Below are positions 1-8,402 of a DNA stretch of 64,000 nucleotides, piece after piece; the stretch's first letter is position 1, and each line of letters starts with the position of its first letter. A program made the translations under genes and the position numbers. Source of the stretch: PVC group bacterium. Lineage in GTDB: Bacteria; Verrucomicrobiota; Kiritimatiellia; CAIKKV01; CAITUY01. The notes beneath the pieces are model-generated. The model made no database searches and was not told where the DNA came from. It saw only the letters and a list, made by a program, of their open reading frames with translations. The DNA is taken from assembly GCA_945890715.1 (NCBI GenBank), contig CAMDCX010000003.1, positions 1 through 64,000 of the forward strand. The letters run 5' to 3'.

Positions 1-143
1 AAGGCGCTCTAGCGGTGTGGCACACTCCGCGGACGCTCTTCGGCCGGGACCGATAGAATATTATGTTGAGTCGCTGCCGGCAGCGTCCTGTGCCGGCATG
101 CGACTGGGCGACGGAACTGCACATAACCACTGCCTGAACATAA

Positions 144-175
144 TAAATCTTATGTGCAGCTGCACATAAGATTTA
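144..175. repeat. Perfect 32-bp palindrome
   Basis: The sequence is its own reverse complement over 32 bases; each arm contains CTTATGTGCA and the two meet at an AGCT centre. A further copy of the right half-site, TGCACATAA, lies at 118-126 in the same orientation. The hexamer ACATAA or its complement occurs about five times between 61 and 169. There is no T-run on either side, so a rho-independent terminator is unlikely. A binding site for a dimeric regulator is the simplest reading. Confidence 0.6.
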
Positions 176-260
176 CACCCATGTGGTAAAGGACATGCGC
201 AATCCTGCAAAAAGCCCACTGGATGTTTTGCGGTCTATCAAGATGGCATAACATATCGTT

Positions 261-278
261 TGCTTAAACTGTTAAGCA
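261..278. repeat. Inverted repeat TGCTTAA-4-TTAAGCA
   Basis: Two perfect 7-base arms are separated by ACTG. It is an operator-like element in the non-coding region. A hairpin role is possible but no U-tract follows. Confidence 0.4.
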
Positions 279-365
279 TTGGCTGATATAGCGTTGGGAT
301 CAGCCGGTGTCTCGGGTGGCAGGGGTTCCTGAGCGGCTGGTCCTGTTGCGTCCACGAAGACTCGC

Positions 366-1061
366 TTACAGCGTCGGCTCTTCTGAGACACCAGGAACCG
401 GCTCCCCTTCTCTCACCACGGCAATTGGTTCTGGCACCAGCTCCGGCATAACAATCTCGGGCGCTGGTTGCGATACCTCAGGCACCGGCTCCAGCAGAAG
501 TTCACCGGGCGGCATACCCTGGCTCGCCATCTGAAGCCACCGAGCGGTGGCCAGACCAAGCTGGTTCACTGCCGACGGGCTACAGTCGGAAGGCAATCCA
601 ACCCCGGCTTTTCCGACCATAACGACGGGGCAGGCGATTCCTGGAAGCGGCAGGGCCCGCGCCGGGAAGATTGCCAATCCTCCAATGCCGTACCGCGCCA
701 AATTGGTGATACGGTCGACAGCCGCCGCCGAGTCCGCTGGCAAACAAATCACGAGGAGTCTGAACCCAGCCTGCGCGAGCGCGGGCTCCATGGCGGCAAT
801 GAGTCGCTCCGACCCTGGATAATCGGTGGTGATGGCCAGTCCCACCAGTGAATTGCGCCCGGCAACCATGTCCAAAGCGGAAAGACTCGGCGCGTAACCC
901 ATCTGGCGGATAGCCGCCAGGACCTTTTCTTGGGTGGCCCTGCAAATCCCATACTGTGACGCCCGGCCATTGACGACAGCCGAGACAGTCGCCGTAGATA
1001 CCCCGGCGACAGCGGCCACATCGCGCTGCCTCGCCCCCGCCTTTATTCGTTTCCTAGCCAT
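366..1061 (-). CDS. Shortened LacI-type transcriptional regulator
   Basis: A LacI/GalR helix-turn-helix occupies roughly residues 12-35 (RQRDVAAVAGVSTATVSAVV), followed by the hinge region and the start of a periplasmic-binding-protein-like effector domain (about 62-185). Normal family members are about 330-350 residues. This one has 231: it loses the C-terminal half of the ligand domain and ends in a tail of about 45 residues rich in Pro and Glu. The DNA-binding part looks intact. The frame is open and ends in TAA, so this may be a genuine short form or an old truncation. The start codon sits inside a perfect LacI-type operator and has no obvious Shine-Dalgarno, so translation may be leaderless. 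The target genes are unknown. Confidence 0.75.
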   Translation of the reverse strand: MARKRIKAGARQRDVAAVAGVSTATVSAVVNGRASQYGICRATQEKVLAAIRQMGYAPSLSALDMVAGRNSLVGLAITTDYPGSERLIAAMEPALAQAGFRLLVICLPADSAAAVDRITNLARYGIGGLAIFPARALPLPGIACPVVMVGKAGVGLPSDCSPSAVNQLGLATARWLQMASQGMPPGELLLEPVPEVSQPAPEIVMPELVPEPIAVVREGEPVPGVSEEPTL

Positions 1062-1077
1062 CTGAATCGATTCAGAT
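1060..1077. promoter_or_regulatory. Predicted LacI-family operator (autoregulation)
   Basis: ATCTGAATCGATTCAGAT is a perfect 18-bp palindrome. Its core TGAATCGATTCA has the TGxxxxCGxxxxCA layout with central CG typical of LacI/GalR operators. It overlaps the ATG of the LacI-type gene. A possible -35 (TTGACC on the minus strand, 1096-1101) lies just upstream, so a bound repressor would cover the transcription or translation start. Confidence 0.65.
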
Positions 1078-1194
1078 CGCAGTTTTACCCGATTGGGTCA
1101 AGGGAAATTAGTCAGGGAGAACGGCTCCCACCCCCTTCATTTACACCCGGCACAGGGCGGGGAGATCTGTCGGGGGGAGCTCTCATAGCCACTC

Positions 1195-1223
1195 TTGTTT
1201 CCACCGCCGTCCCGTGATAGTGT
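1195..1223 (+). promoter_or_regulatory. Possible sigma70 promoter of the PP2C phosphatase gene
   Basis: TTGTTT (1195-1200) and TAGTGT (1218-1223) are separated by 17 bases, with the Shine-Dalgarno GGAG at 1241 and ATG at 1255 downstream. Both hexamers are imperfect. Confidence 0.3.
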
Positions 1224-1254
1224 AAATCCGAAATGTCGTAGGAGCGCGGACATT

Positions 1255-2985
1255 ATGGAAAACACAGAGTCGAACAGCCCGTCGTCATCGGTTGCGCGTG
1301 AAAGTTCCCGCACCATGCGCATCGACCTGACCCCTGACCTTCTTGAGGAAAAGAAGCTGGGCCGCGCTGCTACGGTCCCCCGGCGCCCGATCATCCGAAT
1401 CACAAAGGCCAAAGCCAGCAGCAGTATGATCGGCGACTCGGATTTCCAGCAACTCCTCCAGAATGTCTACGATGGCGCCGTCATCACGGATTATTCCGGC
1501 CGGATTGTGGACGCCAATGTTCGCGTCAGCCAGTTTCTCGGCCACGAACATGATGACCTCTGCCGCATGGAAGTCTTCGACCTGCTCTACGGAGCGGACG
1601 AAACCCTTCTGCCCATGATCCGGGAAAATCTGGCCAATACCCGCTTCGTGCTGCTCCAGTCATTTTTTGTCCGAAAAGATGGATCGGTCTTTCCGGCCGA
1701 AACCGCCATCAACCGCCTCTTCCTTTCCGGTCAGGATTATCTCTGCTTCTTTGTCCGCGATATCTCTCTGCGCCGGCAGGCCGAAGAACAACTGCGAACG
1801 GAACACACCGCCATCCAACTGGCTGGAAGCGGCATCGCCATCGCCGACCTTCAATCCCACCTGATGTACGGAAACCCAATGGCTCTGCGTATGTGGGGCA
1901 TTGAAAACCAGGCGGTCGCGCAAAAATTATCCCTGGCGGATTTGTTCAGTAACCCTGATCTCGGCCTCGCCATTACGGACCGGGTGGCAACCGGGGAGGC
2001 CTGGTGTCAGGAAGTTGAAGCGCGCCGAACCGACGGATCAACCTTCTATGTCCAGGCCGCCGCCACGGCCAACTTCAATACCGACGATGAACTGATCGGG
2101 ATCGTCCTCTCATTCAATGACGTCACCGAACGCAAGCGGGCTGAAGCCCAGCGCGAGCAGTATGCCGAACAGCTCCGCATCCGGAACAACGAGATGGAGG
2201 CCGACCTCGACATGGCCAGGGAAGTCCAACTCGCCCTTCTCCCTAAAACTTTCCCCACCTTTCCTCCGGAAGCATCCGCCGTCGAAAGCATTCTTAAATT
2301 CAACCACTTTTACCGACCCAGCACCACTCTGGGTGGCGACTTCTTCTACATCCTCCCTATTTCCAACCATCAGGCAGGACTGTTCGTATGCGATGTCATG
2401 GGGCACGGAATGCGCGCCGCCCTCATTACCGCCATCATCCGAAGCATGATGGAGGAATTGAAACCCATCGCAAACAACCCCGGACTGCTTCTTTCCCGTA
2501 TGAACAGGGAATTCATGACCATCCTGCGTGATGCCCAGGAATTCATGTTCGTCTCGGCGTCCTATGTCCTTTTCGACCTTGCCGCCAGACGTCTCTTGTT
2601 CAGTGATGCCGGTCATCCGAATCCGCTTCTGATCAACCGAATCCAGCGCACCGTCTCCCCGTTGCGAAAAAACAAGGAACCCCTCGGGCCCGCCCTCGGG
2701 ATTCTGGATAAACATGCTTACAAAACCATCGAACTTCCACTGAAGTCCGGCGACGGGGTTCTCATCTATACCGATGGCATCACTGAAGTCGAAGGGGCGA
2801 AACGTGAGGAATATGGCGTGGAACGGCTTTACGCCAGCGCCCAGCGGCATCTTGACTCACCGCCCGAAGCTTTGCTTCCCGCCATGGTGGCCGATGCCGA
2901 AGCCTTTGCCACCATTTCCGGGTTTGATGACGATGTCTGCCTCGTCATTGCCGAAGTCGCCCAACTGCCCGGCGAACAACCCTAA
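1255..2985 (+). CDS. PAS-PAS-PP2C protein phosphatase (RsbU/SpoIIE type)
   Basis: A predicted cytoplasmic phosphatase of 576 residues. Two PAS sensor domains (about 60-175 and 180-295) each end in a DIS/DVTERK-type PAC motif. A short coiled coil with the DMAREVQLALLP signature follows, then a PP2C SpoIIE domain (about 350-565) with GGDFF, CDVMGHG, SDAGHPNP and YTDGITE, which carry the metal-binding acidic residues. Such proteins dephosphorylate anti-sigma-factor antagonists in partner-switching pathways; no antagonist or kinase gene lies nearby. The ORF track starts at 1195, but ATG 1255 is preferred because GGAG lies about 10 bases upstream. There is no membrane segment, so the signal is presumably sensed in the cytoplasm. 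The gene converges on the VWA gene with a 15-base gap. Confidence 0.85.
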   Translation: MENTESNSPSSSVARESSRTMRIDLTPDLLEEKKLGRAATVPRRPIIRITKAKASSSMIGDSDFQQLLQNVYDGAVITDYSGRIVDANVRVSQFLGHEHDDLCRMEVFDLLYGADETLLPMIRENLANTRFVLLQSFFVRKDGSVFPAETAINRLFLSGQDYLCFFVRDISLRRQAEEQLRTEHTAIQLAGSGIAIADLQSHLMYGNPMALRMWGIENQAVAQKLSLADLFSNPDLGLAITDRVATGEAWCQEVEARRTDGSTFYVQAAATANFNTDDELIGIVLSFNDVTERKRAEAQREQYAEQLRIRNNEMEADLDMAREVQLALLPKTFPTFPPEASAVESILKFNHFYRPSTTLGGDFFYILPISNHQAGLFVCDVMGHGMRAALITAIIRSMMEELKPIANNPGLLLSRMNREFMTILRDAQEFMFVSASYVLFDLAARRLLFSDAGHPNPLLINRIQRTVSPLRKNKEPLGPALGILDKHAYKTIELPLKSGDGVLIYTDGITEVEGAKREEYGVERLYASAQRHLDSPPEALLPAMVADAEAFATISGFDDDVCLVIAEVAQLPGEQP

Positions 2986-3000
2986 ACACGGGCGACCGCC

Positions 3001-4815
3001 TTATCGGCTCCATTCGTTCCGATAGGGAATTTTGATGTCGTAGGTCTTACCCAGAGTCTTCAACTCGGTGAGAATGCCGGGTTGCTTCATGCGGTTGTGC
3101 TCGCCAATCAGGAAATAGGCTCGCTGCCAGGCCCACTGTGTCCGGATATCCGATGAGCCTTCCAGCGCCTTCGCCAGATCAATGTCAAAAACCATATCGC
3201 ACTGGATTTCAGCCGCCTGACCCGTCGCCTGAAAAACCAATTTTCCCGTGTTCCGGGGAACCCGCCCGAACAAGATCAACGGACGATCCATGTACAGGTT
3301 TGCCGTCAGCACCGGATAGGCCTCGCAATAGGTTTGGCCCGAGAACCTGAATCGCACATCCGACAAGACCGGCCGACTCACCTCGCGCGCCCGATTTTCA
3401 ATCACATCGGGAATATCCCACCGGCCCGTCTTCACCACAAAGGTGTCACCCCGGTTACGATAGCTCAACAGATCAAGCAGGTAGGCGTTGACCCCCGGAT
3501 AAGTTCCCACCGTAAAAACCGATACAGCCCCGCGGTTCACCTGACTGAATGCCTCAATAATCACCGAATGATCCGTCACTCCCGCCGTGGCCACGCCATC
3601 GCTCACCACCATTAAAATCACCGGCCGCCCCGACTGGCGGGGGGTCGCCAAAAGATCCTTCAGGGAATCAAAAATATCCGTGTTCCCCACCGATTCCATG
3701 CGACCGATAAAGTCCCGCGCTTGTTGCAGGGTATCCGGATTCACCGTGGCCCAGGTTTCGAAGCAGCGCGAGACAGAATCCCGGAATTCAACGACATTAA
3801 ACCGATCACCGGGTGCCAGCAGGTTAAGAGCCTTGAGCAGTCCCTCCCGGCAGAAACGAAGTTTCTGTTCGGTAATGCTTGCCGAACCATCCTGCACAAA
3901 CAAAAGATCCTTTCCCAGAACCGGCAATAGCTCCGTCGTCCTTCGCTTAATCTCAATCCTGCAGTAATCATAAAGGGGATCCATCGGGGTCCGGTAGAGA
4001 TACACCTCCGCCTTCAGATACTTCTCCAAAGCCTTGAGAATGGGAATGCGATCAGCATCCACCAGCTTACGCGGCTCCTCCCGAAGCGTGGTTTGCGGCG
4101 GCGGCACATCCCTCGCCGCACCAGAAAACCCCGCACTGGACGCGAGGTTTTTCCCCCAGGTGAACAGGGAGGGGTCATCAACCAGATAATAGGCGCCCGT
4201 CGAAGAAATCCCCCGCTCCAGAGACTCCCGACTCGCCGGGGCTGCAATATCCACCCCCTGTTTTTCGCGTGGCACCATCTGAATATACCGACGAGGCCGA
4301 CTGACGGCGGCATCATCCTTCACAATTGTCTGATTGATGCTCAAAATTTCCTGGCGCGGCTCCCACAGCAGGCGATCCACGGGAATCGGCTCTGCCAGTG
4401 TGCGTTGCTCCCCGATCAAGACCCCTGCCCCCACCTGCCGGGGCTCTACCGAGGATTCATCCAGAGATCGCCGAACCGTCGTCATCTCCGCACCAATTTC
4501 ACCGGCCACCGCCGTCCCCTTCGCGGCTTCCGGCTTGAACTTTGGCGGGCGCCGCTCCGACTCCGAGGTTTGTGCAACCACTTTGACGTCCTCTAACCGC
4601 AATGAAATCGGCTTCTCGCCTGATCGCCCCGGCTCGATCTTGTACGCGCTGATTCCGGGCAGGAACAAGATCAACAGCAGATGTAGCAGCACCGAAACTA
4701 CCACGGCCAGGCCATACCACATCACATTCCGCCGATGCAGCTGCCGGACAATCTCCACCGCACCCAACGGCTGGTTCTTACGGCGAAAACTCAGTTGTCG
4801 TGCAGAATAGTTCAT
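3001..4815 (-). CDS. TonB-anchored von Willebrand factor A protein
   Basis: A 604-residue protein, last gene of the exbB-exbD-TPR-VWA operon. It has a basic cytoplasmic N-terminus and one membrane segment at about 32-53. That segment contains SVLLH (S41, H45), the SxxxH pattern that TonB uses to contact ExbB. A long proline/charge-rich periplasmic linker follows, then a VWA domain at about 300-475. The metal-ion-dependent adhesion site is complete: DGSAS (D309, S311, S313), T379 in GNTD and D406 in VSDG. No TonB C-terminal domain is seen; about 130 beta-rich residues follow the VWA domain. I infer an ExbB/ExbD-driven transducer whose effector is a metal-dependent binding domain. The partner at the outer membrane is unknown. 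Confidence 0.8.
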   Translation of the reverse strand: MNYSARQLSFRRKNQPLGAVEIVRQLHRRNVMWYGLAVVVSVLLHLLLILFLPGISAYKIEPGRSGEKPISLRLEDVKVVAQTSESERRPPKFKPEAAKGTAVAGEIGAEMTTVRRSLDESSVEPRQVGAGVLIGEQRTLAEPIPVDRLLWEPRQEILSINQTIVKDDAAVSRPRRYIQMVPREKQGVDIAAPASRESLERGISSTGAYYLVDDPSLFTWGKNLASSAGFSGAARDVPPPQTTLREEPRKLVDADRIPILKALEKYLKAEVYLYRTPMDPLYDYCRIEIKRRTTELLPVLGKDLLFVQDGSASITEQKLRFCREGLLKALNLLAPGDRFNVVEFRDSVSRCFETWATVNPDTLQQARDFIGRMESVGNTDIFDSLKDLLATPRQSGRPVILMVVSDGVATAGVTDHSVIIEAFSQVNRGAVSVFTVGTYPGVNAYLLDLLSYRNRGDTFVVKTGRWDIPDVIENRAREVSRPVLSDVRFRFSGQTYCEAYPVLTANLYMDRPLILFGRVPRNTGKLVFQATGQAAEIQCDMVFDIDLAKALEGSSDIRTQWAWQRAYFLIGEHNRMKQPGILTELKTLGKTYDIKIPYRNEWSR

Positions 4816-4858
4816 AATCAGCCCAATCCAACAGATCGATCAGATCCTATGGATCACT

Positions 4859-7183
4859 TTATTGCTTCACTTTCTTCGCCCATTCGCTTTCCGGGTAGCG
4901 TTCCTGCAATTCCTTTTTAGCTTTTCTGGAATCTTCCTTGCGCCCCATGACATCAAACGACTGGGCGGCCTCATACAGGCACTCGGGAACCAGCACAGGA
5001 TCATCGAACAGCACGGCCACACTCAGAAAATGACGGGAGGCACCTGCCGGATCCCCCTGAGCCTTCAAAGCCCGACCAATCCCCGCATAGGCCTTCACAC
5101 GAATGGGCAGCAGGATATCGGAGGCTGCCAGTGTAGCCGCCTCCTCGAACGCCCGCTTCGCCTTGGCCGCATCCCCTGCCGCCAAAGCTAATTCGCCCAG
5201 TTTCAACCAGGCCTCGGCCATAGCCTGGCTCTTGAAATCGATTCCCACCACCCGCTCAAACGCCTGTCGGGCTTCCTCGTTCTTTCCCTGCCCCAGAAGC
5301 GCCTTACCCTTGAGACACCAGGCAATTTGACGCCAGTTCCCTGATGTTGCACGGGTTGCCAACCAATCGGCAACCAGCCCCGCCTCAACAAATTCACGTT
5401 GATTAATCTGGTAATCGGCAAGCCACTCCGCCAATTCAGGCGGGAACTTTTCCCGCATTGGCGTCGCCATCAATCCCTGTAACAATGCCGCCGCCTCACC
5501 GGACTTTCCGCCACGCCGCTGCAACACCAGCGCCAATCGAAATCTGGCGCGCTGAACCAGCTCGTCCGCAGGCGGGGGGACCGCCTTCAAGGCCGACCTG
5601 AAAGCCATCTCGGCTTCCTCCAACTTTCCGTTTTCTTCCAGAAGGACCCCATTCCAGAACCGGGCATCGGCCCCGTATTTCGTTACCGGAAAGCGGGTCA
5701 ACAAGTCGCGCCACGTTTCCAACGCCTGGTCGTCCCGGCGCAGAAAAGTCTCCACCGTGGCTTTCTGATAAAGCGAATCTTCGACAAACGAACAGTTCGG
5801 GTATTTCTCAACCAGTCGGGCATAGGCGGCTACCGCCTGCGTGTGCTTCTGCGCCTTGCCCAGGCACGATGCCTGGGCGAAAACCGCCTGCGCCGCCAGA
5901 TCGTGCGTTGGAAATTCGGAGGCCAACCGCCCGAACATCTCCGAGGCCTGCAAAAAATCGCCTTTTTTCTGCAGCCCATGAGCCAACCGGTACAGGGCAT
6001 CACCCGCCAGAGGAGACGCAGGATACTGCTCCACCAAAAGCCGGTAATTCTGAACGGCACCGTCCTCGTCCTTCATCGAGGCATAGGATTCCGCCAGAAG
6101 CCAATATACATCCCGCCGGATTGACTCGTTTGAGGTCAGTCCCTTGGCCTGGCTGATCGTCTCCTGAAACCGGCCCAACTTGAAAAACGACAGAGCTCGC
6201 TCATAGGCCGCACTACCCGCCATCGCCCCCTGGGGATACGCCTTCAAAAGCTCAGCATAAGTGACCACCGCCTCATCGTTCTTCAAAAGTTGCCGCTCGC
6301 AATTCCCCTTGAGATACAGCCACCCTTCCGTTCTGCCACCCTCACAGAGCTTAAGGGCATCGGAAAACCGCCCGGCATGATACAACGCCCAGGACTGCTG
6401 AAGCCGCGCCTCGGCAACCCGGCTGTCGGAAGGAACCTGCGACGCCAACTCTTCATAAGCACGGGCACTCTGTTCATACTCCTTCCGGCCAAAGTGATAA
6501 TCTCCCAATTGAAACCAGGCTTCGGCCCTCACCCGCGGGGAGGCAACGTTTGTAGCCGCCAACCGATAAAGCCCGGCGCTCCGGTCACCCCCGGCCTTGC
6601 GATCCAGACCGGCCAGAGCCAGGGCGGCATACGACACAAAGGGAGTGCCGGGATATTTTTTTATCACCGCCTCATACGCCTCAACGGCCTCAGCCACCTT
6701 TCCCTGCTTCTCAAGCGCGGCACCCAGCGTGTAACGGCAAGCAGAGGCAAGATCCGGCGGCGGGGAGGAAGCCAGCATAGCCACGAGTAGTTGCACCTGT
6801 TCCAGACCCTGACCCGCCTGCTCCAGGAACTCCGCACGGCGCAAGCCAGCGCGATAGTGGAATTCGCCGTTTGGATAATCGTCATAGACCCGATGATAGG
6901 CCGCTTCAGCCTCCTGGAGCCGACCCAGCGCCCGGTAGCTCTCGCCCATGCGGTAGTAAACAGCTTCGCTCTCGCCCTTTTTGTCAGGATTCTGAGCTAA
7001 AAAAGCCTGATATTCCTTCAACGCCGTATCCCACATCCCGCGCGCATAAAGGCCGTCGGCGAATTGAAGCTGTTCCGCTGCATCGAGGGCGAAACACGGT
7101 CGCGGAAATAACAGAACAGATCCGATCAATCCGATGACTATGACTGATCGGGCAGATCGAATGCTGGAACGAACGTGTTTCAC
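4859..7183 (-). CDS. Secreted tetratricopeptide-repeat protein
   Basis: A 774-residue protein with a cleavable-looking signal peptide (hydrophobic core at about 14-32, ending PCFA). The rest is almost entirely TPR units of the YbgF/BamD-like style (A..Y..... YP.s..a..A.y..g), about fifteen to eighteen by eye. It is presumably a periplasmic scaffold. It begins with GTG overlapping the exbD stop (GTGA), which implies translational coupling. By analogy with CpoB/YbgF beside the Tol system, it may bridge the ExbB/ExbD motor and the VWA protein. No lipobox was seen. The operon context is firm; the binding partners are inferred. Confidence 0.8.
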   Translation of the reverse strand: MKHVRSSIRSARSVIVIGLIGSVLLFPRPCFALDAAEQLQFADGLYARGMWDTALKEYQAFLAQNPDKKGESEAVYYRMGESYRALGRLQEAEAAYHRVYDDYPNGEFHYRAGLRRAEFLEQAGQGLEQVQLLVAMLASSPPPDLASACRYTLGAALEKQGKVAEAVEAYEAVIKKYPGTPFVSYAALALAGLDRKAGGDRSAGLYRLAATNVASPRVRAEAWFQLGDYHFGRKEYEQSARAYEELASQVPSDSRVAEARLQQSWALYHAGRFSDALKLCEGGRTEGWLYLKGNCERQLLKNDEAVVTYAELLKAYPQGAMAGSAAYERALSFFKLGRFQETISQAKGLTSNESIRRDVYWLLAESYASMKDEDGAVQNYRLLVEQYPASPLAGDALYRLAHGLQKKGDFLQASEMFGRLASEFPTHDLAAQAVFAQASCLGKAQKHTQAVAAYARLVEKYPNCSFVEDSLYQKATVETFLRRDDQALETWRDLLTRFPVTKYGADARFWNGVLLEENGKLEEAEMAFRSALKAVPPPADELVQRARFRLALVLQRRGGKSGEAAALLQGLMATPMREKFPPELAEWLADYQINQREFVEAGLVADWLATRATSGNWRQIAWCLKGKALLGQGKNEEARQAFERVVGIDFKSQAMAEAWLKLGELALAAGDAAKAKRAFEEAATLAASDILLPIRVKAYAGIGRALKAQGDPAGASRHFLSVAVLFDDPVLVPECLYEAAQSFDVMGRKEDSRKAKKELQERYPESEWAKKVKQ

Positions 7184-7608
7184 GGCCCGGCTTTCTTTTC
7201 CACCAACCCCGTGGCGAAGGACACATTCCAGATATCGGCCTGCCTGCAGAAATCAAGGACCTTGATCACATGCTCGTAGTCGGTCTGCTTATCCGCCCGA
7301 AGCAGAACCGGCTGACCGGGAAACAATTCAACCAGGCGCCTGAGTAGCGAAGCCAGCTCAGGATCGCTCAACGTGCGGCCATTCACAACCGTCGCCCCGT
7401 TTTTCATGATGTTCAGGATGATTTCACCAGGAAGGCGTTGCTCGATCTGAGCCGATGCCGCGGTCGGCAGCTTGACATCCAACTCGGCCTCCCACTGCGT
7501 GAAAATCTGACTCATGATCGAGTAACAGAGCAACACGAGCAAAAAATCCACCATCGGCGCGATCTGGAACGCGATGGGGTTGGGCTGGTGCCTGCCTCGA
7601 AAGTTCAT
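7180..7608 (-). CDS. exbD: ExbD/TolR-family biopolymer transport protein
   Basis: A 142-residue inner-membrane protein with a single N-terminal membrane segment. It contains the family acidic residue in IAPMVDFLLVLLCY, where the aspartate is needed for proton coupling, and a periplasmic domain with the usual hydrophobic tail region (PVLLRADKQTDYEHVIKVLD). It overlaps both neighbours by four bases (ATGA with exbB, GTGA with the TPR gene). It forms the proton-driven motor with ExbB. Calling it ExbD rather than TolR rests on the absence of tolA, tolB and pal here, so the symbol is family-level. Confidence 0.88.
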   Translation of the reverse strand: MNFRGRHQPNPIAFQIAPMVDFLLVLLCYSIMSQIFTQWEAELDVKLPTAASAQIEQRLPGEIILNIMKNGATVVNGRTLSDPELASLLRRLVELFPGQPVLLRADKQTDYEHVIKVLDFCRQADIWNVSFATGLVEKKAGP

Positions 7609-8348
7609 TTGCTCCTCTTGCTCAGAAGAATATTCATGACCTGGCCGGACGCCACCTCAAGCTCGGCAATCAACCGGGCCGCCCGGTTCCGGAAAAAGGC
7701 ATAGAACGCCATCGTCGGGATGCCGACAATCAACCCGGCGGCCGTGGCCACCAGCGCCTCACCCACGCCCGCCGCCAGCAACATGGGCTTGGCCTTTGTT
7801 AAATCCAGCGCCACCGCGTTAAAGGCGTGAATCATGCCAAACACCGTCCCCAAAAGCCCCACCATCGGAGACAAAACCGCAAGGTCGAAAAGATACTGGG
7901 TCTGACCCTGAATAATCAAAGCCTGCCGTCCGCCCTCTCCCTCAATGACATCCTTCAAGAGCGCCGGATCCGGCTTCTCATCAGATCGGGCATAATCAAT
8001 CGCCGAAACGGCAACCTCTGAAAAAGCGCAAGGCTTGTACCCGCAGGCGGATCGGGCATCAACCCACTCGCCCGTCTCAAGTTTGTCAAGAACGTCATCT
8101 CGAAGCGCAGGCGGAACCACCTGACTACGACGCAAAATAACGAAAAAGTATATCACCAGCGCCAGGCCGACTACCGACATCAGTCCAAGCACCACCATCA
8201 CCGCCCCCCCCCGGCTCACCATATCCAACAAAGGAACCTGTTGAGTGGCCAGAAGGTCATCCTTACCAGCCCCCTGTGAAAAGACGGCCGCAGACGATGC
8301 AAAAAACACAACGACAAGCATTGAGAAAACTTTTTTTATTTTGTTCAT
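7605..8348 (-). CDS. exbB: ExbB/TolQ/MotA-family proton channel protein
   Basis: A 247-residue protein and the first gene of the operon. An N-terminal signal-like segment (about 7-25) is followed by three membrane helices: about 48-72, then about 148-175 and 190-220 in the conserved ExbB block (LSPMVGLLGTVFGMIHAF and GEALVATAAGLIVGIP). It forms the pentameric proton channel that powers TonB-type transducers with ExbD. The extra N-terminal signal-like segment is common in ExbB of PVC and Bacteroidetes bacteria. It likely energises the VWA-bearing TonB-like protein encoded three genes downstream. Confidence 0.9.
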   Translation of the reverse strand: MNKIKKVFSMLVVVFFASSAAVFSQGAGKDDLLATQQVPLLDMVSRGGAVMVVLGLMSVVGLALVIYFFVILRRSQVVPPALRDDVLDKLETGEWVDARSACGYKPCAFSEVAVSAIDYARSDEKPDPALLKDVIEGEGGRQALIIQGQTQYLFDLAVLSPMVGLLGTVFGMIHAFNAVALDLTKAKPMLLAAGVGEALVATAAGLIVGIPTMAFYAFFRNRAARLIAELEVASGQVMNILLSKRSK

Positions 8349-8402
8349 GGTTTCCCTTCCTCTGTTTCACTGACTTGAAAAGCATTGCCCTCAAGGGCTT
8401 TG

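Larger units (their letters stand above)
1..365. other. Non-coding region with operator-like repeats
   Basis: No convincing gene is seen here. The only ORF of note (from 307) is a shadow of the LacI-type gene on the other strand. The stretch holds a 32-bp palindrome, an extra copy of its half-site and a second inverted repeat, which are listed separately. The region lies downstream of the minus-strand regulator and could be the control region of a gene to the left of the window, or simply its intergenic tail. Confidence 0.5.

Noticed and set aside
144-175. 32-bp palindrome as a rho-independent terminator
   Set aside because: No U-run follows on either strand, and the arms are AT-rich at their bases.
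2110-2850. Minus-strand 246-codon ORF opposite the PP2C gene
   Set aside because: The plus-strand frame encodes all PP2C motifs, so the complementary frame is coincidental.
7605-8348. MotA flagellar stator
   Set aside because: The partner is ExbD-like with a single N-terminal helix and no OmpA-like peptidoglycan-binding domain, and no flagellar genes are nearby.
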